Positions 21,893 to 30,798 of a DNA stretch of 34,798 nucleotides are shown in pieces; the first letter of the stretch is position 1, and each line of letters begins with the position of its first letter. The stretch is taken from assembly GCA_035946955.1 (NCBI GenBank), contig DASYYE010000395.1, positions 1 through 34,798 of the forward strand. The letters run 5' to 3'. Origin of the DNA: DASYYE01 sp035946955. Its GTDB lineage: Bacteria > Actinomycetota > Actinomycetes > Streptosporangiales > Streptosporangiaceae. A model generated the notes under the pieces. It made no database searches. It had not been told where the DNA came from and saw only the letters and a list, made by a program, of their open reading frames with translations. A program made the position numbers and the translations under genes.

Positions 21893-24357
21893 CAGTCCTT
21901 CCCCCTGCGGGCGAAACGCTCCATGGGCAATCGGCTCCGCACGGCCCGCACCTGGCCGGGGAGGTTCCTGGCCGCCTGCCCCCACGAGGACGTGGCCTTG
22001 CCCAGCCGGTGCAGGCCGCCGAGCACGCCGCCTTCGCCAGCCCCGGCGAGCACAGCCGAACCCCCCAGCGCCGCGAGCCCTCCCAGGATGAGCAGGGCGG
22101 GCAGGACAAAACGGGTGAACGCGGCGGGCAACTGGTGCGCGGCGGTCAGGCTGACGGGCTGGCCTGGCTGGCCCGCGCCCGGCCTCACCGCGGGCAGCGA
22201 CAGCGAGGGGGTCGGCGCGGGACTCGCGGTGTTGCCCAGCCCAGTGCCCGAACTCGGCGTCGTGCCCCCGGCCGGTGGAGTGGTGTTCCCCCCGCCGGGC
22301 GTGGTGGCGCTGGTCTCTTTCGCGACGGTTGCGGCGATCTTGAGGGTCGCGGCCTTCATCGAGGAGGTCAGCGGCAGGTATCCGGCGGGCAGCTGACCGG
22401 GTGAGGTGCCGGGGGTCTGCCCGGCGCCGGCGGCGAAGTCCAGGAACTTGGCCACGGCCGTTGCCGTGGTGTGCGCCATCCCGCTGGCCGGGACCATCGC
22501 GTAGACCACCATGGTCAGCGGGTAGGCGGTCGGTGTCTTGTCGGCGAGGTTGACCTGCTCCGTGGTGGTGCCAGTGCCGTCACTGACCATGTGGGCCACG
22601 GCGGCGGCCATCGACGTGCTGGTGGGCGTCACGTACTGTCCCGCGGCATTGCGGATAGCGGCGACCGGGAACTGGTTCAGGGCCGCGTCACCCTCGTCGA
22701 GCACGGCGACCAGCGCCCGGTTGCCGACCGGCTGGGGTGGGTTACGCACGAACTGACCGCCCTGCGGGTTCGTGTTTGGGGTGATGCTGCCCGCGTCCTG
22801 GTTGACCGCCTGGTCCGTGACGGCCTGGCTCAGCGGGAACACCGGCTCGTAGTCATCGACCCACGGGAAGTTCGGGTCCTGGGTGGAGAACGTGTCCGCC
22901 GGCCACTGCAGGCCCTTGTAGTAGTTGTTGACCACCGTGCCCCCGGTGCTGCTGCCATTCAGGAACGCCGAGGCGGCGGGGTCGGCTGCCAGCCAGCGGG
23001 TCATCGTCCAGGTCATGTCGCTCGCCCCCGACTGCACCGTAGGCACGATGAAGGTCTGGGACGTGAGCGTATTGATGCCGGCGGCGATTGTGGGGTTCAG
23101 GGCCTGGAACTCCGGGTCCGCGAGCAGGTCGAACGGGTTGGTCGCGCTGATGCCCGTGTCGCAGTTCGTGGGGTGCTTGGGTGTGCACGCGATGGAGGGG
23201 TTGTAGGACGTCGTGAGGAGTTTCGCGAGGATCCGCGGGTTCAGTTGCAAGCCTGACTGTTGCACGCCGGTGATGTTGGAGTCGATCCAGTAGGCGACGT
23301 CCACCGCGGAGATGGAGATCGGGGCATAGAGGTAGGTCTGGGTGCCGGCTGTGACGCCATCCATGCCCAGGGGCCGGGTGGTGAGCGCGACGTCGAGGGC
23401 ACCGCTCGTGAGTTCCTGCACGGCCTGCGGCTCGGCGATGGTCGAGTTGTAGGAGACGGTCATGCCGTTCGACCCAGAGCACAGCCCGGTGAGCCACTGC
23501 TGCATGGCCACGGCCATCATGGGCGACCCGCCCGCACTGAACGCGGCGGTGCGCTGCGGGCACCCAGAGGGCACTGGAGCGAAGTGCAGTGGGACCACGA
23601 TCCGGTCCGCCCATGCGCATGTACCCGTCGCGGAACTGAACGAGTAGGCAGGTGAGGCGTACCCGATCTGGCCGAACCCTACGGTGATGTCATTGGCGTG
23701 GTCATTGCAGTTGGCCGGGGTTCCGCCAAGGGCCGGCACCCCGCCGTCAGCGGGGATGATCACTAGCGAGCACGGGTGGGTCTGGTCACAGCCCAGCACC
23801 GCGTTTTCCAGCGATGTCTCGATGTCCACATTGACCGACCCGCTGCCCCCGGCCTGGGCAGTCCCCGCACCGGTGATGCCGTACGCGGCGTTTGGGGTGC
23901 CGTCTTGCCCTGCGGTCTGCGGGTAGCCGCCAGTGTCAGACTCGTAGCAGCTGTTGTTGTCCCATACCGGGGTGAGGCCCTTGCACTCGGCGATCAGCAC
24001 CGCGTAGCGGGTAACGCCGCCGCCGTTGTTGAACTGGTAGTACGTATAGCCGTTGGTGTCACTGGGGGTGAAATTGGACCAGCTCACCCTGACCAGCTGG
24101 TTGACCAGGTTGGTCGTCTGGCTGACGGTCACGGTGCTCGGCTTGGCATAGTGGCTGTTCGTGGTCCCCGGGATGTACATGTTGGGGCCCGTCACCACCG
24201 TGGGAGCGGCCCTGGCGTAGGGCGAGTGCCTAACCGCAGGCGTGGCCTGGTGCCAGCCCGCCACGAGAAGGACCACGCCAGCGGCCAGCGAGACCCGCCC
24301 TGTGACGCCGAGCGCCCGCCGGGACCAACCGGGGCCGCGCAGGGTCGGATAACGCAC
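21892..24357 (-). CDS. Large membrane-anchored protein with binding-protein-like domain
   Basis: This 821-residue protein starts with a membrane segment or uncleaved signal (about 20-37). Next is a cysteine-containing beta-rich region (about 65-255, starting STVTVSQTTNLVNQLVRVSW). A region of about 400 residues with periplasmic-binding-protein character follows (MMAVAMQQWLTGLC, LTSGALDVALTTRPLG, VAYWIDSNITG, LNPRILAKLLTTSYNPSIAC). The C-terminal end has a Thr/Pro/Gly-rich linker (about 685-735), a membrane helix (about 747-773) and a basic cytoplasmic tail. The GTG at 24357 is chosen because GGGGAG stands 5 nt before it; TTG/ATG codons up to 24381 are alternatives. The fold call rests on position and pattern; typical phosphate-binding motifs are weaker than in the next gene. 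Confidence 0.7.
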   Translation of the reverse strand: MRYPTLRGPGWSRRALGVTGRVSLAAGVVLLVAGWHQATPAVRHSPYARAAPTVVTGPNMYIPGTTNSHYAKPSTVTVSQTTNLVNQLVRVSWSNFTPSDTNGYTYYQFNNGGGVTRYAVLIAECKGLTPVWDNNSCYESDTGGYPQTAGQDGTPNAAYGITGAGTAQAGGSGSVNVDIETSLENAVLGCDQTHPCSLVIIPADGGVPALGGTPANCNDHANDITVGFGQIGYASPAYSFSSATGTCAWADRIVVPLHFAPVPSGCPQRTAAFSAGGSPMMAVAMQQWLTGLCSGSNGMTVSYNSTIAEPQAVQELTSGALDVALTTRPLGMDGVTAGTQTYLYAPISISAVDVAYWIDSNITGVQQSGLQLNPRILAKLLTTSYNPSIACTPKHPTNCDTGISATNPFDLLADPEFQALNPTIAAGINTLTSQTFIVPTVQSGASDMTWTMTRWLAADPAASAFLNGSSTGGTVVNNYYKGLQWPADTFSTQDPNFPWVDDYEPVFPLSQAVTDQAVNQDAGSITPNTNPQGGQFVRNPPQPVGNRALVAVLDEGDAALNQFPVAAIRNAAGQYVTPTSTSMAAAVAHMVSDGTGTTTEQVNLADKTPTAYPLTMVVYAMVPASGMAHTTATAVAKFLDFAAGAGQTPGTSPGQLPAGYLPLTSSMKAATLKIAATVAKETSATTPGGGNTTPPAGGTTPSSGTGLGNTASPAPTPSLSLPAVRPGAGQPGQPVSLTAAHQLPAAFTRFVLPALLILGGLAALGGSAVLAGAGEGGVLGGLHRLGKATSSWGQAARNLPGQVRAVRSRLPMERFARRGKD

Positions 24358-24477
24358 CTGGACTCCCCCCATCTCCACCAAACAAGATTATGCAGATCGT
24401 AAAGCTAGGAATGCGTGGCTGGGCAGTGAATTCATGCCAAACACCCCGCTGTCCCGCGGTCACGGGCTTGACCCCTG

Positions 24478-25632
24478 TCACGACCTGGCCCCCTGACGTG
24501 CGAGACGCCGTCGCTGGCGCCGGGTCAGTTCCCCAGGGGCCACCCCCCCGATGCGCCGGGCAATGGTGAACAGCACCAGGACCACCAGCACCAGGGCGAA
24601 GCCAGCGCCGAACCCGCGGGCGACGTAGTTGGCGTTGACCGCTTCGATGTTGTCGTAGTTGAAGATGAACAGCGGCAGGTTGATCTGCGGGCCCGCGAAC
24701 GGGTTCCAGTTCATCTCCTTGGTGATGCCGGCCACGACCAGCACGGGCGCGGTCTCCCCGATCCCGCGCGCCATGCCGAGCACGACCGCGGTGGTCAGGC
24801 CGGACCGGGCGGTAGGCAGGATCACGTTCCAGGCGGTGCGCCACTGGCTCGACCCGAGCGCGTAGGAGGCCTCGCGCAGGGTGCCGGGGACCAGCCTGAG
24901 CATGACCTCGGACCCACGGGCGATGACCGGCATCATGGTCACGGACAGTGCGATCGCCGCAGCCAGTCCCGAACGCTGGAAGCCCAGGGTGAGAAGGAAC
25001 AGCGCATAGACGAACAGCCCGGCGATGACGTCGGGCAGCGCCGTCATGGCCTCGACGATGACCCGGACGACCCGCGCAAACGAGCCGCCGACCTCAGCCA
25101 GGAACAGTGCCGCGGTCACGGCCAGCGGCACCGAGAACATCGTCGCGAGGCTGATCTGCTCGAGCGTGCCCACCATGGCGTGGAACACCCCACCCGAGCC
25201 CAGGCTGCTGAGCGGGCCCGCGAAGGCCATGGACTGGGTCCAGAAGTTGGGGTGGCGGATGGCGGGGAAGCCCTTCAGCAGCGTGAAGAGCACCTGGCCG
25301 AGCACGACCGTTATGGCGAGCGCACCCGTGGTCGCGAAGATGACCTGGGTAACCCGGTGGGTGACCTCGCGCTTGTCCCACTGCATCAGTGCGATGGCCG
25401 CATAGAGCAGCAGGAACACCACGTACCAGCAGACCAGGAACCCGAGCACACCGCTGAATGGGAGCAACCGCTCGAAGAGCACCCAGACCAGCCCCAGCGA
25501 GCCCAGCAATGCGCCCACGATGGACGCGGTGCCAGCCAACGTCACTGTGGCGATCTGGACCTTGTGCTCGGGGTCGAGCGCACCCGCCTGGGGCGCGGCG
25601 GTGGCGGACGCGGGGCTCTGCTGTGTCAGCAT
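24478..25632 (-). CDS. pstA: Phosphate ABC transporter permease PstA
   Basis: This 384-residue protein has about eight membrane segments. The permease domain contains the EAA loop REASYALGSSQWRTAWNVILP followed by GLTTAVVLGMARGIGETAPVL, the standard PstA signature that docks onto PstB. The N terminus carries two additional membrane segments (about residues 28-82) ahead of the usual PstA core. The ATG is 4 nt after the pstC stop, so translation is coupled. A gap of about 120 nt separates it from the large binding-protein-like gene. Confidence 0.95.
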   Translation of the reverse strand: MLTQQSPASATAAPQAGALDPEHKVQIATVTLAGTASIVGALLGSLGLVWVLFERLLPFSGVLGFLVCWYVVFLLLYAAIALMQWDKREVTHRVTQVIFATTGALAITVVLGQVLFTLLKGFPAIRHPNFWTQSMAFAGPLSSLGSGGVFHAMVGTLEQISLATMFSVPLAVTAALFLAEVGGSFARVVRVIVEAMTALPDVIAGLFVYALFLLTLGFQRSGLAAAIALSVTMMPVIARGSEVMLRLVPGTLREASYALGSSQWRTAWNVILPTARSGLTTAVVLGMARGIGETAPVLVVAGITKEMNWNPFAGPQINLPLFIFNYDNIEAVNANYVARGFGAGFALVLVVLVLFTIARRIGGVAPGELTRRQRRRLARQGARS

Positions 25633-25636
25633 GGCG

Positions 25637-26629
25637 TCAGTCCGCCACCGAGGCGCCGGAACGGGACCGGCTGATGATGATCGCGGCGACCGTGTTGATG
25701 CCCATGGTCAAGACGAAGAGGCACATCCCGGCGGCCATGAGGGCGGAGATCTCCTTGGGCCCGGCATCGAGGATACGGATGGCGATCATGTTGGTCACCG
25801 AGTTCCCGCCGGTCTCCAGGATGCGGTAGCTGAACTGATAGACCGGGACGAGGATGAAGGAGACCGCGATGGTCTCCCCCATCGCCCTGCCCAGCCCGAG
25901 CATGCTCGCGCCGGTCAGGCCCCCTCGGCCGAATGGCAGCACGACCGTGCGGATCATGGCCCATTTCGTGGCGCCCAGTGCGTAGGCGGCCTCGCGTTCC
26001 CCCTGGGGGGCCTGCGAGAACACCTGACGCGACAGCGAAGTGATGATCGGGATCACCAGGATGGACACGGCCACGCCCGCGATGAACGTAGAGGTCGCGT
26101 AGTTGGCCGCCGAGTTGAGCAGGCGGAAACTGAACACCGGGATCCACCCGAGGTGGTGGCTCAGCCAGGCGTCGAAGCCGAGCATGCGGGGCATCAGGTA
26201 GAACCGCGCGAACAGCGCCACGATGATGCTGGGAATGGCCGCCATCAAGTCGATCATGGCGATGAGCGGCTTACGCAGGCTGAACGGTGCGTACTCGGAG
26301 ATGAACAGCGCGGTCGCCACGCCGACCGGAGCGCCGATGATCAGCGCGGTCAATGCGATCTCGATGCTCAACGGCAGGATCGCGGCGATGCCGAACTGGT
26401 TGGTGCTGATGAACCACGTCGAGGTCGTGAAGAAGCCGAAGCCCATTGCCTTGAACGCGGGGATCGACTGGAGCACCAGAAAGAACAGGATGCTCGCGGT
26501 GATCACCAGCACCGCGACACCGGCACCGCGCAGTACGCCATGGTAGACCCGGTCCCCCACGGAGACAGGCACGACGATGTGCCGGGGCCGGTCGCCGTCG
26601 ACGGACGCAGGCGCCTGGGCTACAGCCAT
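25637..26629 (-). CDS. pstC: Phosphate ABC transporter permease PstC
   Basis: This 330-residue protein has six or so membrane segments. Its EAA loop is EREAAYALGATKWAMIRTVVLP, then GLTGASMLGLGRAMGETIAVSF, typical of PstC. With PstA it forms the phosphate channel. The ATG at 26629 follows GGGGAGGGAG and gives the usual short cytoplasmic N terminus; an upstream in-frame start at 26650 is less likely. It has its own 290-nt upstream region with a PHO-box-like motif and a hairpin, so it may be transcribed apart from pstS. Confidence 0.95.
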   Translation of the reverse strand: MAVAQAPASVDGDRPRHIVVPVSVGDRVYHGVLRGAGVAVLVITASILFFLVLQSIPAFKAMGFGFFTTSTWFISTNQFGIAAILPLSIEIALTALIIGAPVGVATALFISEYAPFSLRKPLIAMIDLMAAIPSIIVALFARFYLMPRMLGFDAWLSHHLGWIPVFSFRLLNSAANYATSTFIAGVAVSILVIPIITSLSRQVFSQAPQGEREAAYALGATKWAMIRTVVLPFGRGGLTGASMLGLGRAMGETIAVSFILVPVYQFSYRILETGGNSVTNMIAIRILDAGPKEISALMAAGMCLFVLTMGINTVAAIIISRSRSGASVAD

Positions 26630-26755
26630 GCTTGGTCTCCCTCCCCTCAAGATGGTTTGGTGCGCCCGGATCGCTCAGCTCACGCGCCCGGTCAGGCGCC
26701 ACACGCAGCCCACGTCAGCGCAAATCCTGCCTGATAGGCGTACCGGTTTAGAAGC

Positions 26756-26780
26756 CTTTTTCAGGTGAACAAATAGGAAA
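26756..26780 (-). promoter_or_regulatory. PHO-box-like motif upstream of pstC
   Basis: Read on the minus strand, this 25-bp block contains TTTCCTATTTG then TTCACCTGAAA, two 11-bp steps like the direct-repeat units of actinobacterial PhoP sites (GTTCAC core). It is about 127 nt before the pstC ATG. Twenty of 25 positions are identical to the motif at 28197-28221 before pstS. Confidence 0.5.
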
Positions 26781-26790
26781 TTATCGGAAG

Positions 26791-26850
26791 CAGGCCAGGC
26801 TGGGTCCTCGCATGCAGCGGGAAGGCGTCCCTGGGCACCAGCCTGGCCTG
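26791..26850 (-). terminator. Hairpin between pstS and pstC
   Basis: A perfect 13-bp inverted repeat, CAGGCCAGGCTGG and its complement, encloses 34 nt. It lies about 70 nt after the pstS stop and could terminate or attenuate pstS transcripts, so that the abundant binding protein is made in excess over the permease. The long loop makes it weaker than a classical terminator. Confidence 0.5.
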
Positions 26851-26920
26851 GCCCTGCCAGGGCGGTGCAGTCGCGAGATGAGCTGGCGACCACACCGCCC
26901 CTTGCTTGCCTAGGTGGTCG

Positions 26921-28081
26921 TCAGTGGGCGCTCCCGCAGTCCCCCGGCGCCGTGCCGGCCGGCAGCACCACGAAGCCGTAGTGCTTGAGGTCGGTCTTGG
27001 CCTTCAGGTTGTTGCAGAGGTAGCCGTGCGGGCCGAAGAACTTCTGGAGGTAACTGGGGATGGTGCCCACCCCTCCGGTCTCCGGGCCGCTCACCACTTC
27101 GAACAGCGTGCGCAGGAATGCGGGGCTGAAGCCCGTGTTGATCACGGGGCCCTTGGACGTGGGAGTGAGCGGCCACGGGGTGGTCGGCGGAGTGCTATTG
27201 ATCTCTTGGACCCTCAGTGTGCCGTTCTCGTCACAACCGAACAGGTTCTGCGTACCGGCCGGCTGGCAGACCTGGCCATTCACCGGGGTGCAGGCTGAGT
27301 TCAGGCACTTCGCGGAGTGGTAACCCTCGGCGATGTAGTCGGCCACCGAGTACGGGAAGATCGCGTCCGGATCATTCAGCAGCGGGTTGACGCCCTCGTT
27401 CTCTTCCAGGGTGCCGCCCCCGTCGCTCACGCAGGCACCTGGGGAGGGGACACCGATCGCGGCGAGGAAGAAGGTGCGCGTGCCCGACCCTGACTGCGGG
27501 ATGAACGGGTGGATCGGCGCGTTCTGGCCGCCCACCTGGTTCCAGTTGGTGACCGTGCAGTTGTAGATCGCGGTCAGGTCCGCGGTCGTCAGGTTGGTCG
27601 GTGCGTTGGTGGTCTTCTGGGTGGCATAGGTGACCGCGTCCCCCGCCAGGTCCACGAAGGAGACCGAGGTCGGGTCGGTGGACGAGCGGTCACGTGAGGA
27701 CCCCGCGAAGTCGATGCAATGGTGCCCGCTGGTGGTGCCGTTACTGGTGGTGAGCGCGGTGATGCCCTGCGACGAGCCATTGGGGCGCGGGATCGAGGCG
27801 CAGCCACTCTTGGTCACGATCGGGTCGCCGGTCTGGCCGGTCGTCGGGTTGACCGCGTCGAAGTAGTAGAACCGGGGGGCGGTCGTGGACGTGACGGCCG
27901 CGTTGTAGTCGTGGCTGATCTGGTCGTACAGGAACTGGGTGGTCTGGGCACCGACACCGACGACGTCGTTTGGCTTGGGCGTGACCCCGCTTGGTGGGTC
28001 GGCCAGTGCAGGCCCGGCCGTGACGACCATGACAGTCGCGACCGCGCACGCACCGGTGAGCAGCTTGGTGATGATTCGCAA
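26921..28081 (-). CDS. pstS: Phosphate ABC transporter substrate-binding protein (PstS family)
   Basis: This 386-residue protein starts at a TTG (MRIITKLLTG) after a GGGCGGG-type ribosome site and has a signal peptide ending in ALA near residue 27. There is no lipobox. Binding-protein motifs include VVGVGAQTTQFLYDQ, RPNGSSQGI, CIDFAGSSR and FIPQSGSGTRTFFL, which match the phosphate-contact loops of PstS in place and spacing, though the sequence is divergent and has eight or more cysteines. Being unanchored it may be released or held through partners. It is the first gene of the locus, with a PHO-box-like motif about 117 nt upstream. Confidence 0.82.
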   Translation of the reverse strand: MRIITKLLTGACAVATVMVVTAGPALADPPSGVTPKPNDVVGVGAQTTQFLYDQISHDYNAAVTSTTAPRFYYFDAVNPTTGQTGDPIVTKSGCASIPRPNGSSQGITALTTSNGTTSGHHCIDFAGSSRDRSSTDPTSVSFVDLAGDAVTYATQKTTNAPTNLTTADLTAIYNCTVTNWNQVGGQNAPIHPFIPQSGSGTRTFFLAAIGVPSPGACVSDGGGTLEENEGVNPLLNDPDAIFPYSVADYIAEGYHSAKCLNSACTPVNGQVCQPAGTQNLFGCDENGTLRVQEINSTPPTTPWPLTPTSKGPVINTGFSPAFLRTLFEVVSGPETGGVGTIPSYLQKFFGPHGYLCNNLKAKTDLKHYGFVVLPAGTAPGDCGSAH

Positions 28082-28196
28082 GTTCCCGCCCTCTCTCGGG
28101 ACAACTACAGAACACACCCAGTCACTTATGCCACTTGAGACACTCTGGTTACACCTGGGCAAGCCTGATGCTAATCAGCGAGGACGGCCTTAACAA

Positions 28197-28221
28197 GTTT
28201 TTCGAGTGAATAACTAGGAAA
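28197..28221 (-). promoter_or_regulatory. PHO-box-like motif upstream of pstS
   Basis: On the minus strand this reads TTTCCTAGTTA then TTCACTCGAAA, the same two 11-bp steps as the motif before pstC. It lies just downstream of the stop codon of the short aldehyde dehydrogenase gene and about 117 nt before the pstS TTG. Phosphate-starvation control by PhoP is the simplest reading. Confidence 0.5.
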
Positions 28222-28226
28222 GTATC

Positions 28227-29222
28227 TCAGATTCCCACGGGGTGCCAGACCGTCTTGGTCTCCAGGAAGGCCAGCATGCGGGCCGGGGTCGGCGGCGCTG
28301 ACCAGTCGTCGTCCGCCGCGAACACTCGCTTGACATTGGCGGCCGCGAGCCGTTCGAGCTCGCCACGCCGCTGCGGGACGACCCCGGTGAGGTCGGCCGC
28401 GTTCACGTCCATGTGCGCCGCGAGCACCGGCGCCAGCTCCGCGACCCGGCCGGTCAGCACGTTCACGACCCCGGGCGGGACATCGGAGGTGGCCAGCACC
28501 TCGGCGAGGGTGATCGCGGGCAGCGGCGCGGCCTCGCTGGCCACCACCACCACGGTGTTGCCCGTGGCGACCACGGGCGCCAGCACACTGACCAGGCCGA
28601 GCAGGCTGGGAGCAGCGGGCGCGATGACCGCGACCACCCCGGTCGGCTCGGGCACGCTGAAGTTGAAGTACGGGCCCGCGACCGGGTTCGCTCCCCCGGC
28701 CACCTGCGCCACCTTGTCGGGCCAGCCCGCGTACCACACCCAGCGGTCGACAGCTTCCGCCACGCTGAGCTGAGCCGCCTCCTCACCGATGCCCTCGGAC
28801 GCCGCGACCTCGGCGGCGAACTGGGCCGCCCGCCCCTCGAGGAGTTCCGCGATCCGGAAGAGCACCTGCCCCCGCAGGTATGCGGTCGCACCGGACCAGC
28901 CGCTGAACGCGCGGCGCGCGGCGGCCACCGCGTCACGGGCGTCCTTACGGGAGGCCAGCGCGGCATGCGCCAGCACCCCACCGTCCGGTCCCGCCACCGG
29001 GTACGAGCGCCCGGACTCCGACCGGGGAAACGCCCCGCCAATGAACAGTTTGTAGGTCTTGGCGACCGCCAGCCGGGGGTGGACAGCCTGCAGTTGGCCG
29101 GTCGCTCCGCCCGCGGTGCCCCCGGCCTCCGAGTGGTCTGCTATGGGGCCAGCGGTCGCGGGCTGCTTGGCGGACGACGCTGTCTTGTGTCTGGGTCTTG
29201 GAGACTGGGGGCTGTCAGGCAT
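28227..29222 (-). CDS. Truncated aldehyde dehydrogenase-like protein without catalytic cysteine
   Basis: This 331-residue protein matches the N-terminal, NAD-binding part of aldehyde dehydrogenases (KLFIGGAFPRSESGRSYPV, PTGVVAVIAPAAPSLLGLVSVL, GNTVVVVASEAAPLPAITLAEVL, VPPGVVNVLTG). It ends soon after, with AADLTGVVPQRRGELERL, where a normal family member of about 490 residues would continue into the catalytic domain. The catalytic Cys and the LELGGK glutamate region are missing. The frame is intact and overlaps the full ALDH gene by 8 bp, so it is expressed with it. It may be a structural or regulatory partner rather than a decaying gene, because the end is clean. Confidence 0.78.
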   Translation of the reverse strand: MPDSPQSPRPRHKTASSAKQPATAGPIADHSEAGGTAGGATGQLQAVHPRLAVAKTYKLFIGGAFPRSESGRSYPVAGPDGGVLAHAALASRKDARDAVAAARRAFSGWSGATAYLRGQVLFRIAELLEGRAAQFAAEVAASEGIGEEAAQLSVAEAVDRWVWYAGWPDKVAQVAGGANPVAGPYFNFSVPEPTGVVAVIAPAAPSLLGLVSVLAPVVATGNTVVVVASEAAPLPAITLAEVLATSDVPPGVVNVLTGRVAELAPVLAAHMDVNAADLTGVVPQRRGELERLAAANVKRVFAADDDWSAPPTPARMLAFLETKTVWHPVGI

Positions 29223-30702
29223 GCAGGTATGCGGCCAGGCCAGCCCGGCCGCCCTCCCTTCCGAACCCGGACTCCTGGTACCCGCCGAACGGGCTCGCCG
29301 GGTCGAACCTGTTGTAGGTGTTCGCCCAGACCACGCCGGCCCGCAGGCGGCCGGCCATCCACAGGATGCGGCTGCCCTTCTCCGTCCACACGCCCGCAGA
29401 CAGCCCGTAGGGGGTGTTGTTCGCCTTGGCCACGGCCTCTTCCGGGGTGCGGAACGTGAGCACGGCGAGCACCGGGCCGAAGATCTCCTCCTGGGCGATC
29501 CGGTGGGACTGGCTCACACCCGTGAACACTGTGGGCGCGAACCAGTACCCGCGTTCCGGTAGCTGGCACGCGGGTGACCATCGGTTCGCGCCTTCGGCCT
29601 CCCCCTCGGCGGTGAGGCGCTCGATCTTGGTGAGCTGCTCACGTGAGTTGACCGCGCCGATGTCGGTGTTCTTGTCGAGCGGGTCGCCGAGGCGCAGCGT
29701 GCCCAGCCGCTCCTGGAGCCGACCCACCACGGTGTCGGCAACGGACTCCTGCACGAGCAGGCGCGAGCCCGCGCAGCACACGTGGCCCTGGTTGAAGAAG
29801 ATGCCGTTGACGATGCCCTCGACGGCCTGGTCCAGCGGGGCGTCGTCGAACACGATGTTGGCGGCCTTGCCGCCCAGTTCAAGGGTCAGCCGCTTGCCGG
29901 TGCCCGCGACCGAACGCTGGATCTCCTTGCCGACCTCGGTCGAACCGGTGAACGCGACCTTGTCCACGCCGGGGTGCGCCACGAGCGCGCGCCCGGTGCT
30001 GCCGTCGCCGGTGAGGATGTTGACGGTCCCGGGCGGCAGACCCGCCTCCTGGCACACCTCGGCCAGCAGCAGTGCGGTCAGCGGGGTGGTCTCGGCGGGC
30101 TTGAGCACGCACGTGTTGCCGGTGGCCAGTGCGGGGGCCAGCTTCCACGCGGCCATGAGCAGCGGGAAGTTCCACGGGATGACCTGCCCGGCCACCCCGA
30201 TCGGCTGCGGTGAAGGGCCGTAACCGGCGTAACCCAGCTTGTCGGCCCAGCCCGCGTGGTAGAAGAAGTGCGCCGCGGCGAGCGGGACGTCGACGTCGCG
30301 GGACTCCTTGATCGGCTTGCCATTGTCGAGGCTCTCCAGGACCGCGAACTCACGGGAGCGTTCCTGGATGGCGCGGGCCACCCGGTAGAGGTGTTTGGCG
30401 CGCTCGGCGCCTGGCATCACGCCCCAGGTCTGCTCGTAGGCCTGGCGCGCGGCAGCGACCGCGTGGTCGACGTCGGCAACGCCGGCGGCCGCGACGATGG
30501 CCAGGGGTTCCTCGGTGGCGGGGTTGAGCGTGGTGAACTGCTCGCCGCTGGCCGGGGGGACGAACTCGCCGTCGATGAACAGGCCGTAGCTCGGCTGGAT
30601 CGTGACGATCTCGCGCGACTCAGGGGCAGGCGCGTACTCCCAGATGCTGTCACGGTCCGGAACCGCCGGATCCCTGCCCGATCCGGCCGGTGTGTCGCCC
30701 AT
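29215..30702 (-). CDS. Aldehyde dehydrogenase
   Basis: This 495-residue NAD(P)-dependent aldehyde dehydrogenase is full length. Motifs in order are YGLFIDGEFVPP, VIPWNFPLLMAAWKLAPALA, LKPAETTPLTALLLAEV, FTGSTEVGKEI, LELGGKAANIVFDD (general-base Glu), FFNQGHVCCAGSRLLVQ (nucleophile Cys) and EIFGPVLAVLTF. The ATG at 30702 lies after GGAGG, although about 12 nt away. It is followed by the truncated paralogue. With deoC nearby, oxidation of acetaldehyde from deoxyribose-5-phosphate cleavage is plausible; substrate specificity is inferred only. Confidence 0.93.
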   Translation of the reverse strand: MGDTPAGSGRDPAVPDRDSIWEYAPAPESREIVTIQPSYGLFIDGEFVPPASGEQFTTLNPATEEPLAIVAAAGVADVDHAVAAARQAYEQTWGVMPGAERAKHLYRVARAIQERSREFAVLESLDNGKPIKESRDVDVPLAAAHFFYHAGWADKLGYAGYGPSPQPIGVAGQVIPWNFPLLMAAWKLAPALATGNTCVLKPAETTPLTALLLAEVCQEAGLPPGTVNILTGDGSTGRALVAHPGVDKVAFTGSTEVGKEIQRSVAGTGKRLTLELGGKAANIVFDDAPLDQAVEGIVNGIFFNQGHVCCAGSRLLVQESVADTVVGRLQERLGTLRLGDPLDKNTDIGAVNSREQLTKIERLTAEGEAEGANRWSPACQLPERGYWFAPTVFTGVSQSHRIAQEEIFGPVLAVLTFRTPEEAVAKANNTPYGLSAGVWTEKGSRILWMAGRLRAGVVWANTYNRFDPASPFGGYQESGFGREGGRAGLAAYLHA

Positions 30703-30798
30703 CTGCCGCTGGCACCTCCCCGGGTGTTGCTCCTTCCTTATTGTCCGCCCGGTCACACCCCCGGCACCAAACCCACCCAGCCCAACCCCTGTTCCCAC

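Noticed and set aside
25520..26734. Long open frame on the plus strand, opposite pstA and pstC
   Set aside because: The opposite strand encodes unmistakable PstA and PstC; this frame has only biased charged sequence.
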